NCBI GenBank assembly: GCA_017303475.1
Contig: JAFLBO010000005.1
Coordinates: 124,001 to 188,000, forward strand
From: Chitinophagales bacterium
GTDB lineage: Bacteria > Bacteroidota > Bacteroidia > Chitinophagales > Saprospiraceae
Direction: 5' to 3'
Length of the DNA: 64,000 nucleotides
Shown here: positions 8,605-16,282 of the stretch, piece by piece
How positions within the stretch are numbered: the stretch's first letter is position 1
How the letters are laid out: every line of letters starts with the position of its first letter
Made by a program: the position numbers and the translations under genes
Notes under the pieces: generated by a model
Database searches by the model: none
Told to the model about the DNA's origin: nothing
What the model saw: only the letters and a program-made list of their open reading frames with translations

Positions 8605-8637
8605 CAAATATAAGATAAAGTGTTGAAATAGTGCAAA
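8605..8637 (-). promoter_or_regulatory. Integrase promoter of Bacteroidota type
   Basis: On the minus strand a TTTG (8634-8637) is followed by 21 nt and then TATATTTG (8605-8612), matching the Bacteroidota consensus TTTG-N19-21-TAnnTTTG. The start of transcription would fall near 8600, giving a leader of about 85 nt before ATG at 8512. The promoter lies between the att-like site and the gene, so it stays with the element. Confidence 0.72.
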
Positions 8638-8668
8638 TTATGGAAAATAAAAATCACATGCAAAAAAA

Positions 8669-8694
8669 GGGTTCGATTCCCGTACGGACTACCA
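8669..8694 (+). other. tRNA 3'-end fragment, probable attachment site
   Basis: The stretch reads as the end of a tRNA: T-stem GGG, T-loop TTCGATT (8672-8678), T-stem CCCGT, acceptor strand ACGGACT (8684-8690), discriminator A and CCA (8692-8694). Upstream bases do not form the rest of a tRNA, so this is a 3' fragment. A tyrosine recombinase next to it makes it a likely att site, with the intact tRNA at the other island end. The acceptor sequence would fit a 5' strand GGTCCGT, which I associate with tRNA-Glu of this phylum from memory; the identity is not proven. Confidence 0.75.
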
Positions 8695-8706
8695 TCTAAA
8701 TGACCT

Positions 8707-8744
8707 AAGCCCTTGTAAGTGAATCACTTACGAGGGCTTTTTGT
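8707..8744 (+). terminator. Terminator following the tRNA fragment
   Basis: A hairpin with arms around 8707-8722 and 8724-8739 (AAGCCCTTGTAAGTGA and its near-perfect complement, one G-U) followed by TTTTTGTTTT. It is probably the original terminator of the tRNA gene that the island used as target. Confidence 0.8.
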
Positions 8745-8837
8745 TTTGGGTTTGGTAAGTTGTTGGTAATTTAATTCCATAATTGCCCTTTGGACGGTTA
8801 ATCCCGCCGGTATAACATCTGTCTCCGGAAAAATTTG

Positions 8838-8845
8838 TATATTTG
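8838..8845 (+). promoter_or_regulatory. TAnnTTTG element upstream of yraN
   Basis: TATATTTG lies 23 nt before the yraN ATG. No TTTG is found at the usual distance upstream, so this is a partial match. Confidence 0.4.
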
Positions 8846-8868
8846 TTTATATCCATCAACCCGTTAAC

Positions 8869-9243
8869 ATGCCCAACACCCTGCAAACCGGCATCATTGG
8901 TGAAAACGCAGCCACAGTATTCCTGGAAGCCAAAGGCTACCGGATTGCAGAACGCAACTGGCGTTTCGGAAAATCAGAACTGGACATCATTGCCTGGGCC
9001 AATGATCGTTTACTGGTGTTCGTGGAGGTGAAAACCCGCACAGGGCAGGGTAGGGGATATGGCGGTCCGGAAGGAGCCATAGACGCCAGGAAACAGGCAC
9101 GGCTGTTACATGCAGCAGGAAATTACATGGAAGTTATTGGGTACGACTGGGAGATTCGCTTCGATACCATAGCCGTGATTCTTTCCAAACAACAGCAGGT
9201 ATTGGAAATCAGGCACCTGGAGGATGTTTTTTATCCAATGTAG
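8869..9243 (+). CDS. yraN: YraN family (UPF0102) endonuclease-like protein
   Basis: A 124-residue member of the widespread YraN/UPF0102 family, a small PD-(D/E)xK-fold protein of poorly known function, probably in DNA processing. Family hallmarks are visible: GENAA at 11-15, the pair E37-L-D39, and VEVKTR at 52-57, with E53 and K55 in the nuclease-core position. Its length is normal. The last 35 nt overlap the end of the convergent gene at 9209-9619. It is the first chromosomal gene after the island boundary. The family is sure, the activity is not. Confidence 0.92.
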   Translation: MPNTLQTGIIGENAATVFLEAKGYRIAERNWRFGKSELDIIAWANDRLLVFVEVKTRTGQGRGYGGPEGAIDARKQARLLHAAGNYMEVIGYDWEIRFDTIAVILSKQQQVLEIRHLEDVFYPM

Positions 9244-9619
9244 GGTCCTTCTCAGTTGCCTCTTCTTCCGTGTTGTCAGTGGCACTCTCAATGATTTCCC
9301 GAAATTGACTGGGAAGAAGACGGAATTTATTTCCGAGCCATTTTTCCAGGGTTACAGCTACTAAAGCATAACCTTCTGTAACACCCGGTACAGGTACAGC
9401 TACTACCACAAAGAAAGGAAGAAACCTAGGCAAGTCTTTTAACTGCTCGCTGGCTTCCTTAAGCTCTTCAGGGGTTGGTTTTTTATGCTTGGGAATAATG
9501 CGCAATTTCCCGGTTCCGTGACGCGCATACACATGCACCATGCGGGAAGTTTCTACACCTTCCATCACCAGCGCCCACAACATCCGTTTGGGTAACTTTA
9601 TGACTTCCCGAAATTTCAT
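9209..9619 (-). CDS. Small membrane protein, LETM1-like pattern (paralogue A)
   Basis: A 136-residue protein with one long hydrophobic stretch (FLPFFVVVAVPVPGVTEGYA, about residues 68-87) after a charged helix (ELKEASEQLKDLPR). The order charged helix, membrane stretch with a Pro-Val-Pro-Gly, then a LEKWLG.KFRLLPSQFR tail recalls the core of LETM1-type proteins, but the match is only by eye. It is clearly paralogous to the next gene upstream: the N-termini, the QLKDLPR motif, the VPG motif and the (L/I)(L/I)P(S/T)(Q/R)(F/Y)R ending all align. The C-terminus adds an acidic and basic tail (ATDNTEEEATEKD). The gene end overlaps yraN. The function is unknown. Confidence 0.75.
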   Translation of the reverse strand: MKFREVIKLPKRMLWALVMEGVETSRMVHVYARHGTGKLRIIPKHKKPTPEELKEASEQLKDLPRFLPFFVVVAVPVPGVTEGYALVAVTLEKWLGNKFRLLPSQFREIIESATDNTEEEATEKDPTLDKKHPPGA

Positions 9620-9689
9620 GAAATATTGGTCTGGGGCAAAATTACGTCTATCCAGAGTGGATTGACGTGGAAATATTCGACGAGCGTCT

Positions 9690-10034
9690 TCAGGATTTCT
9701 GTTTGCTCAATAAAATAGCGCGATATCTGGTGGGAATTACCCTGATTTTATCACCTAAATAGCGCTCCAGTAAAATAGCCATGAACACATACAGACCCAC
9801 AAAACCTGGTACCGGCATCAGAAAAACCAGCAGCAGCAACAGTAATCTGGGCAGGTCTTTTAATTGATTGGCCGCACGTTGCATCTCCTCCTCCGTGGTA
9901 GCCATGCCCTTTATTCGAAGTTTTTCGCCCCCATATCGCAAATAGGTATGCACCATTTGGGTGGTGCCAATGCCATCGCCAGCAATAGCTTCAAAAACGT
10001 GTTTGGGCGCTTGTATAAACTTCCGAAGATCCAT
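9690..10034 (-). CDS. Small membrane protein, LETM1-like pattern (paralogue B)
   Basis: A 114-residue paralogue of the neighbouring protein. The start at 10034 (MDLRKFIQAPKHVFEA) is chosen because it aligns with the start of paralogue A (MKFREVIKLPKRMLWA); a longer frame upstream would read through the 32-bp palindrome at 10082-10148 and encode low-complexity sequence. Features are a charged helix with EEEMQRAANQLKDLPR, a membrane stretch (LLLLLLVFLMPVPGFVGLYV) and the tail RYLGDKIRVIPTRYR. It lies 70 nt upstream of paralogue A on the same strand and downstream of clpB. The tandem pair probably arose by local duplication. Confidence 0.75.
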   Translation of the reverse strand: MDLRKFIQAPKHVFEAIAGDGIGTTQMVHTYLRYGGEKLRIKGMATTEEEMQRAANQLKDLPRLLLLLLVFLMPVPGFVGLYVFMAILLERYLGDKIRVIPTRYRAILLSKQKS

Positions 10035-10081
10035 GATTATTGCAGATGATTGTTTCTCTGCAATAAATGTACCAAATGACA

Positions 10082-10148
10082 GTGGACGAATGTTTGAAAG
10101 TGAGAGTCTCACTCTGAGTGAGACTCTCACTTTCAAACATTCGTCCAC
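10082..10148. repeat. Perfect 32-bp inverted repeat with 3-nt loop
   Basis: Arms 10082-10113 and 10117-10148 are exact reverse complements around the loop ctg. It lies 5 nt beyond the clpB stop and before paralogue B. No T-run follows on either strand, so it is not a standard terminator. It could protect the clpB mRNA end, block read-through, or be a short transposable or REP-like sequence. Confidence 0.9.
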
Positions 10149-10153
10149 CACCG

Positions 10154-12796
10154 TTACACCTTCTTCTTCGTCACTTCTTTGCCGTCTACCATGGCTTTTC
10201 TTCCAAAGGTTAAGCCAGCTGCATCGGCGTCAATAAGGACCGTGTCGCCTTTTTGATAATCGCCGGCAAGAAGGTGCTTGGCCAGTTCGTTGATCAGCTC
10301 ACGTTGCAGGGCACGTTTGAGCGGGCGGGCGCCAAATTGCGGGTCAAAACCTTCTTCCACAAGTGTTTTGGCGGCATCCTTGCTGATCTCGAGCTTTAAT
10401 TCCTGTCTGGTGAGCATCTCCCGGATGTCTTTCATCAGGATTTCCAGGATTTGCGACATCTGGTCTTTTTGCAGCGGATGGAATACCACTACCTCGTCCA
10501 AACGATTGAGAAATTCCGGCCGTAGATTCATTTTCAAAGCATCCATCACATCTGCTTTGGCCTTTTCAAATGCTTCTTCCTTGCGCTTGGCGTTAAGTTC
10601 CTCATAGCCTTCAAAAGCCTCCATAATCCGGTCGCTGGCAAGGTTAGAGGTCATGATAATGATGGTATTCTTGAAATTGGCCGTTCTGCCCTTATTGTCG
10701 GTCAGGCGCCCATCGTCCAGCACCTGCAGGAGTATATTGAAAGTGTCCGGGTGGGCTTTTTCAATTTCATCCAGCAACACGATAGAGTAGGGGCGTCTGC
10801 GTACCGCTTCGGTCAATTGACCACCTTCATCGTAGCCTACATATCCCGGGGGAGCTCCTACCAGTCTGGAAACGCTGTGTTTCTCCTGGTATTCACTCAT
10901 GTCAATTCGGGTAATGGCCTTTTCGTCATCGAACAAAACATCTGCCAGTGCCTTGGCCAATTCGGTTTTACCTACGCCGGTGGGGCCACAGAAAATAAAG
11001 GAGCCAATGGGTTTGTCAGGATCACTAAGTCCGGCTCTGCTCCGACGAATGGCATCCGACACCACGGTTACAGCTTCGTCCTGACCCACCACGCGCTGAT
11101 GCATTTCAGTTTCGAGGTGCAGCAGACGTTCGCGTTCTCCGCGCATCATTTTAGCCAAAGGAATACCGGTCCAACGTGCCACAACCTCTGCAATATCGTT
11201 TGAGGTAACCGTTTGGGTAGTCATACGGTTTTCCGGCGCGAGATTGGCCAGTTTTTCCTCTGCAGCCCGCAGCATGGCTTCGCGGGTTGGAATATCGTCG
11301 TACTTAATACGTGATGCTACCTCCAGATTGCCTTCCCGTTCTGCACGCTGATATTGAATTTGCAATTCCTCCAGCTTTTGTTTGTTAGACTGGATGGTTT
11401 CCACAATTTCTTTTTCAGAAGTCCATTTTGCGCGCAAATCATCCAACTTTTCCCGGAGCTCCTGAATTTGTTTATTCATGGCATCCAGTTTTTTGGTATC
11501 ATTCTCCCGCCTGATGGCTTCCCGTTCAATTTCCAGCTGACGCATCTGCCGGTCTAGTTTGTCTACATCCTCTGGCACAGAATCCAGCTCGAGTCTGAGT
11601 TTGGCGCTGGCCTCATCAATGAGGTCAATGGCTTTGTCGGGCAGCTTGCGCTCGGATATATACCTGTGAGAGAGTTCAGCGGCTGCAATCAAGGCTTCGT
11701 CTAGGATCTGAACTTTGTGGTAGTTCTCGTATTTTTCCCGGATACCGCGCAAAATACTGATGGAATCCTCCACGCTTGGCTCGTCTACATACACTGACTG
11801 GAAACGACGCTCCAGAGCCTTATCGCTTTCAAAATACTTTTGGTATTCATCCAGTGTGGTAGCGCCTATAGTGCGCAATTCGCCTCGTGCCAGGGCTGGT
11901 TTCAGGATATTGGCTGCATCCATAGCGCCCTGGCCACCGCCAGCTCCTACCAGTGTGTGAATCTCATCAATGAACAGAATAACCTGCTCATTGGAGTCAA
12001 TCACTTCCTTAATAACCGCCTTCAAACGTTCTTCGAATTCGCCTTTATACTTGGCTCCTGCAATGAGTGAAGACATGTCCAGGCTGAAAATTTTCTTTCC
12101 TGCCAGTGTTTCGGGTACATCCTGCTTAACAATACGCCAGGCTATACCTTCTACGATGGCTGTTTTGCCTACACCGGGGTCGCCAATAATGACCGGGTTG
12201 TTCTTTTTCCGACGGGAAAGTATGTGCAGTACGCGCCGAATTTCTTCGTCACGACCAATTACGGGGTCCAGTTTGCCCGACTCGGCCTGTTCTGTGAGGT
12301 TCACAGCATATTTCTGAAGGGCGTTGTACACGTTGTCGGTGGTTTGCTCGGTCACGGTGCGCCCTTTACGCAGCTCTTTAACGGCAGCACTCAAGGCATC
12401 GTAGGTAGCGCCGTTTTCCCGCAGCATGCGTGCCGCTTTATCGGAGCCTTTAACAATACCCAAAAGCAGCAATTCCAGGGATATATATTCATCCCCGAAG
12501 TCTTTCAACAGGGTTTTTGCGCTGGAAATAGCTTTGTTGGCCTCGTTGGTAAGGTATTGTTTGTCAGAGCCCTGCACTTTAGGGGTTTCCCAAACCAACT
12601 TATCGAGTTGCTCATTGAAAACAGGCAGGTTGACGCCTGTTTTTTTCAGTAAAAAGTCGGTTACTGAGTCGTCCACGTTCAGCATACCCTTGAGCAGGTG
12701 TGCTGTATCGACGCTTTGTTGTTCATATCCGGCGGCAATTTGCTGCGCCTGGAGGATGGCTTCCTGAGCCTTGATGGTGAAATTATCGTATGTCAT
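10154..12796 (-). CDS. clpB: ATP-dependent disaggregase ClpB
   Basis: A Hsp100 chaperone of the cytosol that resolves protein aggregates together with DnaK. The 880-residue length is standard. The protein shows the N-terminal Clp repeats (1-145), the first AAA+ domain with Walker A GDPGVGKT (205-212, K211), the coiled-coil middle domain (about 410-530, rich in E, K and R), and the second AAA+ domain with Walker A GPTGVGKT (K610). The start is the only ATG before the conserved [13 protein letters not shown] opening. A four-fold GC-hairpin repeat lies directly upstream. A heat-shock operator of the CIRCE type is not visible. Confidence 0.98.
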   Translation of the reverse strand: MTYDNFTIKAQEAILQAQQIAAGYEQQSVDTAHLLKGMLNVDDSVTDFLLKKTGVNLPVFNEQLDKLVWETPKVQGSDKQYLTNEANKAISSAKTLLKDFGDEYISLELLLLGIVKGSDKAARMLRENGATYDALSAAVKELRKGRTVTEQTTDNVYNALQKYAVNLTEQAESGKLDPVIGRDEEIRRVLHILSRRKKNNPVIIGDPGVGKTAIVEGIAWRIVKQDVPETLAGKKIFSLDMSSLIAGAKYKGEFEERLKAVIKEVIDSNEQVILFIDEIHTLVGAGGGQGAMDAANILKPALARGELRTIGATTLDEYQKYFESDKALERRFQSVYVDEPSVEDSISILRGIREKYENYHKVQILDEALIAAAELSHRYISERKLPDKAIDLIDEASAKLRLELDSVPEDVDKLDRQMRQLEIEREAIRRENDTKKLDAMNKQIQELREKLDDLRAKWTSEKEIVETIQSNKQKLEELQIQYQRAEREGNLEVASRIKYDDIPTREAMLRAAEEKLANLAPENRMTTQTVTSNDIAEVVARWTGIPLAKMMRGERERLLHLETEMHQRVVGQDEAVTVVSDAIRRSRAGLSDPDKPIGSFIFCGPTGVGKTELAKALADVLFDDEKAITRIDMSEYQEKHSVSRLVGAPPGYVGYDEGGQLTEAVRRRPYSIVLLDEIEKAHPDTFNILLQVLDDGRLTDNKGRTANFKNTIIIMTSNLASDRIMEAFEGYEELNAKRKEEAFEKAKADVMDALKMNLRPEFLNRLDEVVVFHPLQKDQMSQILEILMKDIREMLTRQELKLEISKDAAKTLVEEGFDPQFGARPLKRALQRELINELAKHLLAGDYQKGDTVLIDADAAGLTFGRKAMVDGKEVTKKKV

Positions 12797-12810
12797 GGGA
12801 GGGGTTTCGA

Positions 12811-12980
12811 TGGGTTCGAAGTACCGGCGGGTTTAGCCGCCGCTGTGTGAGGTTTGAGGGGTTTGAAGTACCGGCGGGTTTAGCCGCCGCTGTTTGAATG
12901 GTTTGAATGGTTTGACGGGGTTTAGCCGCCGCGGTTTGAGTGGTTTGAGTGGTTTGACGGGGTTTAGTCGCCGCTGTTTG
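12811..12980. repeat. Four tandem GC-hairpin repeats upstream of clpB
   Basis: The unit is roughly ggtttga-n-cggcgggtttagccgccg-ctgtttga. Copies are anchored at tttag 12832, 12879, 12921 and 12963, so the periods are 47, 42 and 42 nt. In the first two copies cggcgg and ccgccg form perfect 6-bp stems (12825-12842, 12872-12889); copies three and four are diverged (acggggtttag(c/t)cgccg). The array ends 15 nt before the clpB start codon. Confidence 0.85.
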
Positions 12981-13121
12981 AGAGGCCTCTGCAAATTCTT
13001 TTCCAAATCAAACAGGGTGCAAAAATGGCAGAAAATATGGCAGGTGTTGCGTCAGTTTGTCGGAATGTTAGGAAAAGAGGTGACGAATTGTCGGGAAGGG
13101 TGTTGGGGTGCTGACATTGTC

Positions 13122-13129
13122 TACCTTTG
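13122..13129 (+). promoter_or_regulatory. TAnnTTTG element 4 nt before truB ATG
   Basis: TACCTTTG is followed by cgcc and the ATG at 13134. With the usual geometry of this element the transcript would start at or next to the A of ATG, that is, a leaderless mRNA. A TTG lies at 13103-13105, spaced 16 nt, shorter than the consensus. Confidence 0.5.
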
Positions 13130-13133
13130 CGCC

Positions 13134-13931
13134 ATGATTATTTATCCTGGCCAGTCTTTTCCGGAACCTTTTCCAAAGGGTGCTATTTTATTGATTAACA
13201 AGCCATTGGCCTGGACCTCGTTTGATGTGGTCAATAAGGTCAGGTATTTTTTATCGCGAAAGGTGGGGCAAAAAAAACTGAAAGTAGGCCATGCAGGCAC
13301 CCTCGACCCTTTGGCGACTGGTTTGCTGGTTATTTGTGTAGGCGATTTTACCAAACGCATTGAGGAGTTTCAGGCGATGCCAAAGGCATACGAGGGTAGC
13401 ATTGTTTTGGGCGCTACTACACCTTCTTTTGATTTGGAAAAGGCGCCGGACCAGTTTTTCCCAACTGATCATATTACACCTGCCTTAATGGAGGCGGCCA
13501 GGCTTTCATTTTTGGGAGATATTGAGCAAATTCCTCCGGTTTTTTCTGCGGTTAAGGTGGATGGCAGGCGTTTGTATAAAAATGCAAGAACCGGCGAGGA
13601 AGTGGAATTGCCTCAAAGAAAAGTGCGGATAGAATCGCTGGACCTGGTGGGTGATCTTAAAAAGGTTCAATCATCCGGTAAAGAAGCCCATGTGGCCAGT
13701 AAAAAAGGCGCCCCGATTATGTTGCATCCGGATTATCCGGAAGGCCTTCAAATTGATTTTCGGGTGGTGTGCAGCAAGGGCACTTATATTCGGTCGCTTG
13801 CTAAAGACTTTGGTGAGGCTGTGCAAAGCGGCGCCTACCTGAGCCGGCTTGTGCGCACAGGAACAGGTGGTTTTGATCTGAAAGATGCCTGGGAGCTGGA
13901 TGAGTTGATTGCCTGGATTGGCGGCAACTAA
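13134..13931 (+). CDS. truB: tRNA pseudouridine(55) synthase TruB
   Basis: It converts U55 in the T-loop of tRNAs to pseudouridine. With ATG at 13134 the protein has 265 residues, a normal length. The catalytic motif is KVGHAGTLDPLATG with the catalytic Asp at D58; KGTYIRSLAKDFG near the C-terminus is the usual conserved segment. A longer in-frame start at 12894 would add low-complexity repeat sequence and is rejected; homologues begin shortly before the KP..WTSFDVV motif (23-33). It is divergent from clpB, and its stop directly abuts the stop of the convergent PspC-like gene. Confidence 0.97.
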   Translation: MIIYPGQSFPEPFPKGAILLINKPLAWTSFDVVNKVRYFLSRKVGQKKLKVGHAGTLDPLATGLLVICVGDFTKRIEEFQAMPKAYEGSIVLGATTPSFDLEKAPDQFFPTDHITPALMEAARLSFLGDIEQIPPVFSAVKVDGRRLYKNARTGEEVELPQRKVRIESLDLVGDLKKVQSSGKEAHVASKKGAPIMLHPDYPEGLQIDFRVVCSKGTYIRSLAKDFGEAVQSGAYLSRLVRTGTGGFDLKDAWELDELIAWIGGN

Positions 13932-14153
13932 CTAACTGTAAATTTCATTTCTGCCTCTGCGAATATACCGTTTTACGTTCATCCAGAACGCCACAAACAA
14001 GTAGATAATCAAAGGCGAACCCATTCCAATGAATGAGGTGTAAATGAAGTATTTGCGCACTTCGGCTGGCGCCAAATGCATGCGTTCGCCGAGATGCTGA
14101 CATACGCCAAAGGCATGTCTTTCTACCAAATCTTTGAACCAGTTTTGCAACAT
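13932..14153 (-). CDS. PspC-domain-like small membrane protein
   Basis: A 73-residue protein. It has a PspC-type start (FGVCQHLGERMHLAPAEVRK, residues 15-34) followed by one membrane segment (about 38-58) and a basic end. PspC proteins belong to envelope-stress responses or are small membrane regulators; no psp partner genes are nearby, so this may be a stand-alone relative. The stop codon is immediately adjacent to the truB stop with no base between them. The family call rests on the VC..LGE...(L/I)....VR pattern and the following TM segment. Confidence 0.75.
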   Translation of the reverse strand: MLQNWFKDLVERHAFGVCQHLGERMHLAPAEVRKYFIYTSFIGMGSPLIIYLFVAFWMNVKRYIRRGRNEIYS

Positions 14154-14270
14154 ATGCTTCTAAAATGAAGGTTGGTTAAGGGGAAATAAAGGGGCATAAC
14201 GCAAAGTTAGCGTGGTTTGTTCGTAATGAACCGGAATTAATTTTTAGTTGGGCTGGTATTAGCCAATCCA

Positions 14271-14310
14271 CCCCCAATCCCCTGGGGCTAACGCCCCTGG
14301 GGATTGGGGG
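14271..14310. terminator. Long GC-rich hairpin after the thioredoxin-like gene
   Basis: Arms 14271-14288 and 14293-14310 are 18 nt each with a single T-T mismatch and a 4-nt loop. It starts 4 nt beyond the stop codon of the minus-strand gene at 14315. No T-run follows, so it may stabilise the 3' end rather than terminate. Confidence 0.55.
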
Positions 14311-14314
14311 GTGC

Positions 14315-16204
14315 TTAAGGTTGTCCTTTTAAGGTTTCGATCATAATGCTGAGTTCATCGGCCAAACCCTGGTCACTTCCTTCAAAACCAACGGTTTTGA
14401 AACGGATTTTTCCGGTTTTGTCGAGGATGAACTTGGTGGGGATGCCTGAAACGCCATAGGAGGTAATCACTTTGTCTTCGTTATCCATCAGCACATTAAA
14501 GGTGTATCCTTTGCTGGCGATGAAATCGGCGGCGTTTTTCTGTTTATCTGTTCCACGTTCCCAGGAATCAATAAAAACGAAGGCTACATCAGAGTCGCTT
14601 TTATATTGATTAACAGCCAGTTGCATACCAGGGAAAGACGCTTTGCATGGCCCGCACCAGGTGGCCCAGAAGTCAACCACTACCACCTTTCCACGAAGGC
14701 TTTCCAGGCTGACATTTTTGCCTTCCAGGTTCACCAGATTAAAAGGTATAGCAGGTTCGTTGAGCATTGAAGCGATAAGCTCCTTTTGCTTGTGCATTCT
14801 GGCCTCTTTTTCCAGTTTGGCCAGATAAGCTGAAGCACCGGTTTCGCCTTTGTCTTCTGCTATATAAAGCTTTTTGAACTGATCTTTCATTTTAGCGGTA
14901 GCGTGTCCGCTGAGTATAAAACCTTCCAGTCGGTAGCGCAGGTCTGGTGAGCCGGATGCTTCCAGATAGGAAGTGAACCTTTCGTTCATTTCTGCCTCTT
15001 TCCCCTTGGTGATGTCTACAACTTCAGCCTGGATGGCAGCCGCTTCTTTGGCATTGCCAGCTTTGCTGAGTACAAAAGCGTAGGTATCGGCAAACATAGC
15101 AAAAGCTTGTTTGCGTTGAAATGCCCACTCTTTATCGGTATCCAGCGGCGGACGTTTTCCGTCAGGATTGTCCATCTCCTTACGAGCCCAAGACACTGCC
15201 TCGGAAGCCATCATGCGCATTTCTTCAATGCTTTCACCCTTTTCTGCACGCTCCCATGCAATGCTATTGTAGGCTGCTGCGCGATCTCCTTCCGGTAATT
15301 TGGCTGCGAGCTCCTTGAATTTAACCATATTGCCGGAATCGGCCACCTTGCTGGCCAGATTAGACCACAGGTTGGTAATGGATTGTTTTTCATCGTCAGT
15401 CTGCGGCGCAAATTCCTTTTCGTATGCAAGCAGCAACGACTCCGCTTTAGTCAAATCGGGTTCGTTTTGGATAGAGCGCCTTTTCTCCTGTTTAACCAAA
15501 GTACCTTTTGGGAAAGAGGTTTTAATCCGCTCTTTCAATGCTTTGCTCCGATCCGGTTCGTTGTTGCGGTCGTAAAAACGCATAGCTACGATCAAATCAT
15601 CTTCGCTGGCCTTTGCATCTGCTTCTATTTCTGCCAGCAGCCGCAAAGCTTCTTCCTTAGCTTCCGGACCTTTCTTTAAGGCCATCAAACTATTAATGTA
15701 AGAGCCAAAATACTTCCTCTTTAGCTCGGGTTTGGCGGCAAAAGCCTGATTGAGCAGTCCTAGTGATACACTTGGCGTACGGTTAAGGTTCATTAAAGCG
15801 CCATAATCCCGGTAAAGCACGGCAGATGCCGCCATACTCTCTGGATCTGGTTGCCCCTGAGCATTGTGCAGGGTAATAAAAAATCCTTCTCCAGCATTAT
15901 TTTCCCATTGTTCAGCGCCGCCTTTGATGTTTACAACGGCACTCTTTGCATCCTTGTTCAGGGTGAAAATACCAACCAGGTTATCGCCTTCTTTCATCAC
16001 TGCAGGCTGCACAATGGTAGCCTTGGTTCCTGCATACTCCATCACCACCACTTCCAGATCAGTCACATTTCGGAGTTTGCTTTTTGATAAATCGATAGAG
16101 AACTGTACCAACTCGCCAGCTTTAGGCTTGGCTGGTTGTGTGCTGAAGGTTTGCGCACTGGACACAAACGGTAGCAACAAGAGGAGGAGTGTTATTTGTT
16201 TCAT
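14315..16204 (-). CDS. Exported TlpA/ResA-like thioredoxin with large N-terminal region
   Basis: A periplasmic thiol-disulfide protein. The 629 residues comprise a signal peptide (1-17, LLLLLLPFVSSAQ), a beta-rich domain (about 20-130), a long helical and TPR-like middle part (about 160-470) and a C-terminal TlpA/AhpC-TSA-type thioredoxin domain with the active site WCGPC (C517, C520) inside VVVDFWATWCGPCKASFPG. This architecture is frequent in Bacteroidota, where such proteins reduce periplasmic disulfides or serve cytochrome maturation or respiratory assembly. A ccmE homologue occurs 4 kb away but not in the same operon. Substrate unknown. The PorP/SprF gene lies 78 nt upstream on the same strand, with a hairpin between. 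Confidence 0.9.
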   Translation of the reverse strand: MKQITLLLLLLPFVSSAQTFSTQPAKPKAGELVQFSIDLSKSKLRNVTDLEVVVMEYAGTKATIVQPAVMKEGDNLVGIFTLNKDAKSAVVNIKGGAEQWENNAGEGFFITLHNAQGQPDPESMAASAVLYRDYGALMNLNRTPSVSLGLLNQAFAAKPELKRKYFGSYINSLMALKKGPEAKEEALRLLAEIEADAKASEDDLIVAMRFYDRNNEPDRSKALKERIKTSFPKGTLVKQEKRRSIQNEPDLTKAESLLLAYEKEFAPQTDDEKQSITNLWSNLASKVADSGNMVKFKELAAKLPEGDRAAAYNSIAWERAEKGESIEEMRMMASEAVSWARKEMDNPDGKRPPLDTDKEWAFQRKQAFAMFADTYAFVLSKAGNAKEAAAIQAEVVDITKGKEAEMNERFTSYLEASGSPDLRYRLEGFILSGHATAKMKDQFKKLYIAEDKGETGASAYLAKLEKEARMHKQKELIASMLNEPAIPFNLVNLEGKNVSLESLRGKVVVVDFWATWCGPCKASFPGMQLAVNQYKSDSDVAFVFIDSWERGTDKQKNAADFIASKGYTFNVLMDNEDKVITSYGVSGIPTKFILDKTGKIRFKTVGFEGSDQGLADELSIMIETLKGQP

Positions 16205-16229
16205 GGTAACTATGATGTTAGTTATTAAT

Positions 16230-16273
16230 GGTCATTTGGGGGTGTAGGGGGCACAAATGACCCCTAAATGACC
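16230..16273. repeat. Imperfect inverted repeat between porP-like and thioredoxin genes
   Basis: Arms ggtcatttggggg (16230-16242) and cccctaaatgacc (16261-16273) pair with one mismatch around an 18-nt loop. It lies 9 nt after the stop of the PorP-like gene, so a 3'-end stabilising hairpin or weak terminator is possible. Confidence 0.5.
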
Positions 16274-16282
16274 TCAAATGCC

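Larger units (their letters stand above)
1..8694. mobile_element. Right end of an integrated island carrying a type I R-M system
   Basis: The segment carries hsdR/S/M, a small GRKPGS-motif protein, a winged-helix replication-initiator-like gene, an excisionase-like helix-turn-helix gene and a tyrosine recombinase. A tRNA 3'-end copy lies just outside the recombinase gene. The order recombinase, HTH protein, Rep-like protein, cargo is familiar from integrative elements of Bacteroidota. The right boundary is placed at the tRNA 3' end (8694), because housekeeping genes (yraN, clpB, truB) start right after it. The left boundary is outside the window. No conjugation, relaxase or mobilisation gene is visible here, so it could be an ICE, a mobilisable element or a satellite. 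The boundary is well supported; the element class is inference. Confidence 0.68.
12797..13133. other. Intergenic region between divergent clpB and truB
   Basis: These 337 bases contain the four-copy hairpin repeat (12811-12980), then about 130 bases with no clear feature, and the TAnnTTTG element of truB. The frame upstream of truB is open through the repeat and would encode NGLTGFSRR-type repeats; I treat this as non-coding. Confidence 0.7.

Noticed and set aside
8601..8694. Complete tRNA gene
   Set aside because: Only the T-arm, acceptor strand and CCA can be folded; the 5' half and anticodon arm are missing, and the bases before it belong to the integrase promoter.
10035..10151. N-terminal extension of paralogue B
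   Set aside because: It reads through the perfect palindrome and gives low-complexity residues; the shorter start aligns with paralogue A.
12894..13133. N-terminal extension of TruB of 80 residues
   Set aside because: It translates a hairpin-repeat array and has no counterpart in TruB; ATG 13134 fits the family start and the TAnnTTTG element.
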